Shown one piece after another: positions 6,619-12,885 of a DNA stretch of 20,185 bases (its first letter is position 1; each line of letters starts with the position of its first letter). This DNA comes from an uncultured Clostridia bacterium (GTDB lineage Bacteria; Bacillota; Clostridia; TANB77; CAG-508). A model generated the notes under the pieces. The model did no database searches, was not told the DNA's origin, and saw only the letters and a program-made list of their open reading frames with translations. The stretch lies in NCBI GenBank assembly GCA_947628885.1, contig CANRBO010000005.1, positions 1 to 20,185 of the forward strand, written 5' to 3'. Position numbers and translations under genes: made by a program.

Positions 6619-6842
6619 ATAATATTTTTAGAAATCATAGAGATCTTATTGTTACAATTTTAAATAAATTAGAAATGAATAAATTAGAAAAAATAAATGT
6701 TGCTAAATTTGATGATTTAGTAAATCTTGCTGAACAAAATAAAACAAATATTATTTATTATCAAATTGAAAAAGACAGAAAAAGTGATTTTTATGTTGTA
6801 ATTGATAAATATGTCTATATTTACGAAATTGAAATGTCTTGA
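6609..6842 (+). pseudogene. C-terminal domain of the DUF5305-like protein in the -1 frame
   Basis: From the A7 run the -1 frame stays open for 75 codons. It begins INNIFRNHRDLIVTI and contains AKFDDLVNLAEQNKTNIIYY, DFYVVIDKYVYIYE and a TGA at 6840. As I recall the family, this matches the DUF5305 C-terminal end: a basic helix after the last membrane segment, a FDDLVNLAE-like helix, then a strand ending in YVYIYE. An in-frame ATG at 6675 has no ribosome binding site. The segment is therefore either reached by frameshifting or is the tail of a gene with a one-base indel. Confidence 0.7.
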
Positions 6843-6873
6843 AACAAACCAATTCTTTATTTGGTGAATATTT

Positions 6874-6930
6874 AAAATAAACAACGGGTCAATTAAAAAA
6901 GTAAATTTAATTTGGAAAAAATAAACAACG
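6874..6930 (+). repeat. 13-bp direct repeat pair
   Basis: AAAATAAACAACG occurs at 6874-6886 and 6918-6930, 44 bp apart, in the AT-rich spacer after the DUF5305-like gene. No gene was found in 6843-7078. Confidence 0.55.
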
Positions 6931-6940
6931 TAAAAAACAC

Positions 6941-6961
6941 AAATCAATAGTGTTGATTTTT
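6941..6961 (+). terminator. Possible terminator of the exported-protein cassette
   Basis: A 7-bp stem (AAATCAA with TTGATTT, loop 6948-6952) is followed by TT. It overlaps the -35 of the next promoter, and its strength is doubtful. Confidence 0.35.
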
Positions 6962-6981
6962 AGTAAAATATATTGTATAAT
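6953..6981 (+). promoter_or_regulatory. Strong sigma-A promoter of the orphan acidic gene
   Basis: TTGATT (6953-6958), a 17-base spacer and a perfect TATAAT (6976-6981). Transcription would start near 6988 and give a leader of about 90 bases. Confidence 0.75.
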
Positions 6982-7004
6982 TAACAAAGTGTAACTATTT
7001 AATA

Positions 7005-7044
7005 GCACAGATATTGCAGGAAACTTCTCCAGCGATGTTTGTGC
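7005..7044 (+). promoter_or_regulatory. Long hairpin in the 5' leader of the orphan acidic gene
   Basis: Thirteen consecutive base pairs (7005-7017 with 7032-7044, including G-U pairs) are followed by an A-A mismatch, then GGA/UCC and a small loop. An A7 run follows, and the AGGAGG site lies 19 bases downstream. It matches no riboswitch I know and may stabilise the mRNA 5' end. Confidence 0.55.
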
Positions 7045-7078
7045 AAAAAAATAAAAGATAACAGGAGGGAATGTGACA

Positions 7079-7378
7079 ATGACATTAACAGAACGGATGT
7101 TACTGAAATTGGCAGCAGAATTACTACGGCTTGAAGATGAAATGCATTCAGAAATGTTACTTAAAAGTGAATGTTTTCAGATTATTAAAGACGTAGAAGA
7201 AGTAGTAGAGGATATACAAAGTAACGAAGCGCTTTGTCCATTTATACCTGTAAGTTCAAGTATTTTATATGAATTAGACAGGTTTAAAATGGGAGAGATG
7301 ACAAGGTATGAATTTTCTCTTAGACCTTTATACAAGGCAATAATTTTATACCTTGATGAAACCGAATTGTTATCGTAA
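7079..7378 (+). CDS. Small acidic helical protein of unknown function
   Basis: This 99-residue protein is mostly amphipathic helix and rich in Glu and Leu (TERMLLKLAAELLRLEDEM at the N-terminus, DVEEVVEDIQ in the middle). It has no signal peptide, membrane segment or motif I recognise. AGGAGG (7063-7068) is ten bases from ATG 7079; a GTG at 7073 would be only four bases away and would add two residues. The gene is monocistronic, with a strong promoter, a structured leader and a terminator-like hairpin, which suggests high expression. It appears less AT-rich than the neighbouring cassette. A regulatory or adaptor protein is conceivable, but no function is proposed. Confidence 0.7.
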   Translation: MTLTERMLLKLAAELLRLEDEMHSEMLLKSECFQIIKDVEEVVEDIQSNEALCPFIPVSSSILYELDRFKMGEMTRYEFSLRPLYKAIILYLDETELLS

Positions 7379-7380
7379 TT

Positions 7381-7418
7381 TATGGAGCTGAGATGAGTTT
7401 TCTCATTTCAGCTCCATA
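7381..7418. terminator. Hairpin between convergent genes
   Basis: A 17-bp stem (7381-7397 with 7402-7418, one wobble) with loop TTTT starts two bases after the stop codon of the acidic gene. On the other side it abuts the stop codon (7419-7421) of the original racemase frame. U-tracts are short on both strands, so it may act mainly as a bidirectional 3' end. Confidence 0.7.
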
Positions 7419-7577
7419 TTATGCATTATTGTATGAAGAATTTAATATTTCAAAAAATCTTTGTTTCTTTTGAATTGAATTTTGAGAATCAATAAAATCA
7501 ATATTTCCACTACCATTATATAGAATATGATCTTGTTCTAATATTTTTTTAAGATGAATAGCTAGATATGGTGCCCC
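7419..7577 (-). pseudogene. murI: 3' part of glutamate racemase in a shifted frame
   Basis: On the minus strand the +1 frame after the GGGG run (7574-7577) is open for 51 codons. It reads APYLAIHLKKILEQ, then NIDFIDSQNSIQKKQRFFEI, and ends with TAA at 7419-7421. This looks like the C-terminal region of MurI. Joined to residues 1-203 it gives about 254 residues, the normal family length. Removing one G from the run would restore the frame as FFSRAPYLA. Confidence 0.8.
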
Positions 7578-8184
7578 GACTAAAGAAATTAACATCTCCT
7601 AATATTTGTCTAATATTTTCTTCAACTAATGGGTAATGAGTGCAACCAAGAACTACATTTTTGACCTTTCCAATGTATGGATGTAAAATCTCATTTAAGT
7701 ATTTATTTATTTCATTAATGTTACCTCTCTCAATTCTATCAGCCAAACCAATACATGGTAGAAGAAAAGTTTGATGATTATCATATTTATTTAATAATGA
7801 GTGAAATTTTTCACTGTCAATAGTTCCTTTTGTTGCCATGATTAGAGTAGGGTTTTCATAGCTATAGTCATAAACCATTTTATATGCTGGTTCTATTGCA
7901 ATAAATTTAATAAATTTGTATTTGTTTCGTAAGTAATCGACAGATTCAGCACTTGCAGTATTGCAAGCAATAACAATAATTTTGCAATCTTGTTCAATCA
8001 AATATCTGACAATATTATCACATATATTTTGTATTTCTGTTTCAGTTTTGTCTCCATAAGGATTATTTATAGAATCACTGTAATATATATAATTTTCATG
8101 TGGTAATAATTTTATAATTTCTTTTAATACGGTTGCTCCACCAATTCCTGAATCAAAAACCCCAATTTTTCCTTTTTTATTCAA
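7549..8184 (-). CDS. murI: Glutamate racemase, frameshifted near the 3' end
   Basis: MurI interconverts L- and D-glutamate for peptidoglycan. The first 203 residues are a typical racemase, with FDSGIGG (10-16, catalytic D11), NPYGDK, ACNTAS (73-78, C74), PAYK (99-102), ATKGT and LGCTHYPL (179-186, C181). Both catalytic cysteines are present. After NFFSR the reading frame changes to an eight-residue non-homologous tail and stops at 211 residues, whereas the family has about 255-270. The start is a TTG at 8184, ten bases after GTGAGG; no ATG fits. The enzyme is normally essential, so either a second racemase or D-amino-acid transaminase exists, or the shift is an assembly error or a recent mutation. 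Confidence 0.9.
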   Translation of the reverse strand: MNKKGKIGVFDSGIGGATVLKEIIKLLPHENYIYYSDSINNPYGDKTETEIQNICDNIVRYLIEQDCKIIVIACNTASAESVDYLRNKYKFIKFIAIEPAYKMVYDYSYENPTLIMATKGTIDSEKFHSLLNKYDNHQTFLLPCIGLADRIERGNINEINKYLNEILHPYIGKVKNVVLGCTHYPLVEENIRQILGDVNFFSRGTISSYSS

Positions 8185-8298
8185 CGTAATTTAACCTCAC
8201 ATTTATTATTTTTAAGCCATTATATATCATTTAATTTTTTATTGCAATTAAAAATATAACAATTATTAATAATCATATAAAATTATTTTGAAAAAATC

Positions 8299-8327
8299 AT
8301 TACAAAATAAAAAGAATATGTTATAAT
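8299..8327 (+). promoter_or_regulatory. Promoter of ftsY and the core gene run
   Basis: ATTACA (8299-8304), a 17-base spacer and TGTTATAAT, an extended -10 with hexamer 8322-8327. No internal promoter was found as far as the DUF4116 gene. Confidence 0.65.
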
Positions 8328-8402
8328 AGGAAATGTATAAATTATATGTTTATATTCAAAGATTAAAAAAAAACTTTGAAATAGAAACTTTATAATAAGG
8401 AA

Positions 8403-8441
8403 GGGAGAGTTAGTTTAACAAAACTAACAAAAACAATTATG
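8403..8441 (+). promoter_or_regulatory. ftsY ribosome binding site separated from ATG by a hairpin
   Basis: The purine-rich GGGAGAG (8403-8409) lies 29 bases before the ATG, too far for normal initiation. Between them is a perfect 8-bp hairpin, GTTAGTTT-AACA-AAACTAAC (8409-8428). When folded, about ten bases remain between stem and ATG, a normal distance. No in-frame ATG, GTG or TTG lies closer to the site. Confidence 0.55.
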
Positions 8442-9317
8442 AGTTTTTTTGACAAGCTAAAGCAAGGATTAAGCAAAACTAAAATTAATTTTGGATTCAA
8501 AAAAGTAGATGAAGAATTATTAGAAGAATTAGAAGAAAGCCTAGTTATGGCAGATGTGGGATTTGATGTGACTGAAGAAATTATATCAAATCTTAGAACT
8601 AGAATAAAAAAAGAAAATATTACTGAAACAGAAGATGTAAAAAATGCTTTAAGAGAAGAACTTATAAATTCATTTGAAGGGCTTAATCAAGAATTAGATA
8701 TATCTAGCAAACCAGCTGTAATACTTATGGTTGGCGTAAATGGCTCTGGTAAAACAACTTCAATAGGAAAGATTGCTAACAAATTTAATAAAGAAGGAAA
8801 AAAGGTTGTAATCGTTGCAGGAGATACTTTTAGAGCAGCAGCTGTGGAGCAGGTTGAAGTTTGGGCAAATAGAGCAAATTGTGAATTAGTTAAAGGAAAA
8901 GAAAATCAAGATCCTTCATCAGTTATTTTTGACGGATGCAAAAGAGCAAAAGAAGTTAATGCAGATATTTTAATCTGTGATACTGCTGGAAGATTACAAA
9001 ATAAAAAGAATTTAATGGATGAGCTTGAAAAAATGAAGAAAGTAATTGATAGAGAATTGCCTGATTCATCTAAAGAAATTTTATTAGTTTTAGACGGTTC
9101 AACAGGTCAAAATGCAATTTCACAATTAAAATCATTTAAGGAAACAACTGGTATTACTGGCTTAGTTTTGACAAAATTAGACGGAACGGCTAAAGGCGGT
9201 ATAGTCATTAGATTAGCAAGAGAAGAAAAAGTGCCAGTGAAATTCATTGGCGTTGGAGAGCAAATTGACGATATGGAAACATTTAATAGTACTGATTTTG
9301 TAAATGCTATTGTATAG
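8439..9317 (+). CDS. ftsY: FtsY, signal recognition particle receptor GTPase
   Basis: The 292-residue SRP-type GTPase has an N-domain helix bundle (1-85) and a G-domain with the P-loop GVNGSGKTT (99-107), DTFRAAAVEQ (129-138), DTAGR (181-185), TKLDGTAKGG (245-254) and the closing GVGEQIDDMETF (271-282). The short form lacks the long acidic A-domain of E. coli FtsY. Lack of the methionine-rich M-domain distinguishes it from Ffh. It docks ribosome-SRP complexes at the membrane for co-translational insertion. It is the first gene of a long co-directional run. Its initiation region is unusual, with a hairpin between ribosome binding site and ATG. Confidence 0.96.
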   Translation: MSFFDKLKQGLSKTKINFGFKKVDEELLEELEESLVMADVGFDVTEEIISNLRTRIKKENITETEDVKNALREELINSFEGLNQELDISSKPAVILMVGVNGSGKTTSIGKIANKFNKEGKKVVIVAGDTFRAAAVEQVEVWANRANCELVKGKENQDPSSVIFDGCKRAKEVNADILICDTAGRLQNKKNLMDELEKMKKVIDRELPDSSKEILLVLDGSTGQNAISQLKSFKETTGITGLVLTKLDGTAKGGIVIRLAREEKVPVKFIGVGEQIDDMETFNSTDFVNAIV

Positions 9318-9352
9318 TTGAGGAAAGCTTTGTTAGAAAGGAAATGAGTTTT

Positions 9353-12235
9353 ATGCGAGAAAGTAATTTTGAAAAAAATAATTCTAACGACAAAAAAGAA
9401 AAAAAACTAGAAGAAAAGGAAGTTAGCTCAATCAATAAAGAAACAGAAGAAAATGAAAAAGCAAATAAGACGAGTACAATTGAAGAAAAAAATAGAAAAT
9501 CCAAAAAGATTAGAAGAAGAGTAGTAACAGTAATAAGTTTGTTAGCTATTATAATTGGATATATTTTTGCAAGGGGAAATTATCTTGAAATAAGTGGAAT
9601 TGGCGAAAATTATTTATCTGTATTTAAAACTGACATTATTTATACATTTATTACATTTATCATAAATTTTGTAATTTTATATTTATCATTTTATCTTACA
9701 AATAAAACGATAAAAAAGGGATTGAAGGTATTTTTTGATGATGAAAAGAAAGAAATGCCAAAATTTCCTAACAAGTCAGTATGCTTTATAATTGCATTAA
9801 TTGGAAGTGCATTGAGTTCAAGAATATTATTAAAAAATATACTGTTATGTTTCAGTGGGTCAAAATTTGGAATAACTGATTCCGTTTTCGGCTGGGACAT
9901 TAGCTTTTTTGTATTTATAAAACCGTTAATACAATTTATTTTAATCTATTTATTAGCAATTGTTATAGCAACATTAGTTTATGCAGTAATATATGCAATA
10001 ATCATATTAAATAGAAGCTTTGACGGTGTGTCTAGGGAATCGCTTAGTAAATGTGACCTAATCAGCAAAATTGGCTCAAGAGTTAAGATTATAGCAGTTT
10101 TGATTGGATTAATTATAATAGCATTTATGGTGCTAAACATTGGCAATGAAAAATTTTTAAATATAGAACTTGGAGACGGCACAGAGTATTCATTAAATGG
10201 TGCAGGAAAAGCTGAAATTAATATTAAATTAGCAGGATATATAATTTTTGCAATATTGGCAACAGTATCAATTTTAAAGGCATACAAAGGACTAAAAGCA
10301 AAAAGTCTAAGAAGAGTTTTAGGACAAGTGGTTATAGTTCCAGTATATTTAATTATTTTAGCAATAGTTCTTGCTCTATATCAAGTAATATTTATTGGCT
10401 CAAATTCACTTGAAAAAAATCAAGAATTTATATTGGCAAATATAGAAAAAACAAAGCAAGCGTATAATATTACATCTGAAACAGTATCAGAAAAAAGCAT
10501 AGAATACAGCGGAACAATAACAGAAAATGAGATGAATTTTAATAGTGATTTATTGAAAAATATTGCAATTGTATCAAAGCAAAATGTTACTCAAGATTTA
10601 AGTTCTTCTCAAAATGTTAATGGATATTATACTTATAGAAATACACAAATAGCTTCTTACAACGTAAATGGGGAAAGTAGATTAGTATATTTAACTCCAA
10701 GAGAAATATCAAATCAAAATGCAACATATTCAAACATGACATATCAATATACTCATGGATATGGTAGTGTGGTAACTCTTGCTGGAGAAACAGAGCAAAA
10801 TGGTAATATAATTCATTATCAAAAAGAGATAAATTCAGATGATGAAGTAATTGATATAAGTGAACCAAGAATATATTTTGGAACAGAAGTAAATAGTGCA
10901 ATAGTTATAAATAGTAAAAAAACGGAGCTTGATTATCCAACAGAAACAGCTAAAGATGTTGAATACACATACACAGGAAATGCTGGATTAAGCTTAAATC
11001 TACTAGATAGAATTGTATTGGGAATTAGAGAAGGAGATATGAATCTTGCTTTTTCAGGAACTGTTACAGGAGAAAGCAAAATAATTACAAACAGAAATAT
11101 TTTAAATAGAGCAAAGACGATAATACCATATCTTATATATGACCAAAATCCTTATATGATAATAGATAGCGAAGGTAATCAAATATGGGTAATTGATGCT
11201 TACACAACAACTAAAGATTATCCTTATGCTCAAAAGGTAGATATAGGAAACGGAGAAGAGATAAATTATATTAGAAATTCTGTAAAAGTATTGATAAATG
11301 CTTATGACGGTTCAATGAAATTTTACATTACAGACAGAACAGACCCAATAATCATGGCATATAACAAAATGTTTCCAAATGTATTTCTTGATGAACAAGA
11401 AATACCAAAAGACGTTAGAGAGCACTTTATTTACCCACAATATTTGTATGATATTCAAACAAAAATTATTGAAAAATATCATGATGCAACTCCGGAAAGT
11501 TTTTACAGAGCAAATGATGCATGGGAAGTGACAAATATTCAAAACAATGGTAAAATAGAAAAAATGTCTTCATATTATACAATGACAAAAGATGAAAACG
11601 GAAAACAAAATGTTGGATTGATAATACCATTTTTAACTTATGGAAGGCAAAATATAAATGCGTATATGATTGGAACTACTGAAAATGGTCAAAACAAATT
11701 AAAAGTTTGCAAGTTTTCATCAGATAGCAATGTTTTGACACCAATGCAATTAGAAACGCAAATAAATCAAGACGATACAATAGCTTCAGAGCTTGCAAGT
11801 TTAAATGTTAGCGGAACTAGAATTAGCAAAAATCTTATAGCAGTACCAATTAACAATACTATTTTATATGTTGAAACATATTATCAACAATACATAAATG
11901 AAACCAGTCAAAAACCAACATTGAAAAGAGTAGTCGTAGCTTCAGGAAATAAGGTAGCAATAGGCAATACTCTTGTAGAGGCATTGGAAAATCTAAGTTC
12001 TAAGTCTGCAGTAAATATAAATGTTGATACAGATGAGAACCTAGAAGATTTGGTTAAATCAATTATAAAGGCAAATGAAAATGTAAAGAATTCTAGCAAA
12101 AGCAATGATTGGAAGTTATTTGGAGAAGATATGCAAGAATTGTCAAAATTAATTGATCAAATGCAAAACTTAGTAAATAATATGGATGAACAATCTACAA
12201 ATGAAGTGACAGATTCAAATAATACAATAGATTAA
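9353..12235 (+). CDS. UPF0182 (COG1615) large membrane protein
   Basis: The 960-residue protein starts with a charged Lys/Glu/Asn-rich cytoplasmic region of about 55 residues. About seven membrane segments follow (roughly 57-75, 95-115, 143-160, 187-219, 245-263, 295-310, 325-347), then a 600-residue, probably extracytoplasmic, domain. Family-type features include VFGWDISFFVF, DPIIMAYNKMFPNVF, and the KDVREHFIYPQYLYDIQTKI and YHDATPESFYRANDAWEV regions. The C-terminus is acidic and Asn-rich. The family is widespread in Gram-positives and cyanobacteria and its function is unknown. ATG 9353 is chosen because AAAGGA (9337-9342) lies ten bases away; the ATG at 9344 is one base from it. Confidence 0.92.
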   Translation: MRESNFEKNNSNDKKEKKLEEKEVSSINKETEENEKANKTSTIEEKNRKSKKIRRRVVTVISLLAIIIGYIFARGNYLEISGIGENYLSVFKTDIIYTFITFIINFVILYLSFYLTNKTIKKGLKVFFDDEKKEMPKFPNKSVCFIIALIGSALSSRILLKNILLCFSGSKFGITDSVFGWDISFFVFIKPLIQFILIYLLAIVIATLVYAVIYAIIILNRSFDGVSRESLSKCDLISKIGSRVKIIAVLIGLIIIAFMVLNIGNEKFLNIELGDGTEYSLNGAGKAEINIKLAGYIIFAILATVSILKAYKGLKAKSLRRVLGQVVIVPVYLIILAIVLALYQVIFIGSNSLEKNQEFILANIEKTKQAYNITSETVSEKSIEYSGTITENEMNFNSDLLKNIAIVSKQNVTQDLSSSQNVNGYYTYRNTQIASYNVNGESRLVYLTPREISNQNATYSNMTYQYTHGYGSVVTLAGETEQNGNIIHYQKEINSDDEVIDISEPRIYFGTEVNSAIVINSKKTELDYPTETAKDVEYTYTGNAGLSLNLLDRIVLGIREGDMNLAFSGTVTGESKIITNRNILNRAKTIIPYLIYDQNPYMIIDSEGNQIWVIDAYTTTKDYPYAQKVDIGNGEEINYIRNSVKVLINAYDGSMKFYITDRTDPIIMAYNKMFPNVFLDEQEIPKDVREHFIYPQYLYDIQTKIIEKYHDATPESFYRANDAWEVTNIQNNGKIEKMSSYYTMTKDENGKQNVGLIIPFLTYGRQNINAYMIGTTENGQNKLKVCKFSSDSNVLTPMQLETQINQDDTIASELASLNVSGTRISKNLIAVPINNTILYVETYYQQYINETSQKPTLKRVVVASGNKVAIGNTLVEALENLSSKSAVNINVDTDENLEDLVKSIIKANENVKNSSKSNDWKLFGEDMQELSKLIDQMQNLVNNMDEQSTNEVTDSNNTID

Positions 12236-12272
12236 AAAATGAGTGAACGAAAAGAAGAAAGGAAATAAAAAA

Positions 12273-12872
12273 ATGAATACGCCTAACAAACTAACTTTAA
12301 TAAGGATACTATTAGTACCAGCAATGCTAATAATTTATCTAATCAATATACCAGGTGAGATATTGGGGATACCAATTTACGCAATAATTTTAGATTTAAT
12401 ATTTTCTATCGGAGCATTAACAGACAAAGTTGACGGGTATCTAGCAAGAAAGAATAATCAGATAACTAACTTTGGTAAATTCTTAGATCCAATAGCAGAT
12501 AAAATATTAGTAATTTCAGCAATGCTAATATTAATCCAAATGGGTAATCTACCAGCATGGATTCCAGTTATTATCATAACTAGAGAATTTGCAGTATCGG
12601 GATACAGATTAATTGCAGTACAAGAAAATGGAAATGTAATAGCTGCAAATAAATGGGGCAAAATAAAAACAGTATCACAGATGATAGCAATCATTTTAGC
12701 ATTTTTAGATACTAATCCATTTGGAACAATATTCATACAAGCACTATCAGGCTGGCAATTTATCATTAATTTATTAGTTACAGTATTTATGATAGTATGT
12801 GTAATAGCAACCATATTCTCAGGATATGAGTATTTAAAAGACGGAAAAGATTTATTAAAAGATTTAAGTTAG
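12273..12872 (+). CDS. pgsA: CDP-diacylglycerol-glycerol-3-phosphate 3-phosphatidyltransferase
   Basis: The 199-residue integral membrane enzyme of the CDP-alcohol phosphotransferase family makes phosphatidylglycerol phosphate from CDP-diacylglycerol and glycerol-3-phosphate. The full signature D-x2-DG-x2-AR-x8-G-x3-D-x3-D is present: D51, D54-G55, A58-R59, G68, D72, D76. The N-terminal NTPNKLTLIRILLVPAM is typical of PgsA rather than of other family members. Four or more hydrophobic segments follow. ATG 12273 has AAAGGA nine bases upstream; an in-frame GTG at 12243 lacks a site. It lies 37 bases after the UPF0182 gene and 13 before ligA. Confidence 0.95.
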   Translation: MNTPNKLTLIRILLVPAMLIIYLINIPGEILGIPIYAIILDLIFSIGALTDKVDGYLARKNNQITNFGKFLDPIADKILVISAMLILIQMGNLPAWIPVIIITREFAVSGYRLIAVQENGNVIAANKWGKIKTVSQMIAIILAFLDTNPFGTIFIQALSGWQFIINLLVTVFMIVCVIATIFSGYEYLKDGKDLLKDLS

Positions 12873-12885
12873 GAAATATAAAATC

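Noticed and set aside
6675..6842. Independent small gene of 55 codons
   Set aside because: The ATG lacks a ribosome binding site, and the open frame continues upstream to the A7 run in phase with the preceding gene's C-terminal domain.
7381..7418. Inverted repeat of an insertion sequence
   Set aside because: It is a single closed hairpin between convergent genes with no transposase or second copy.
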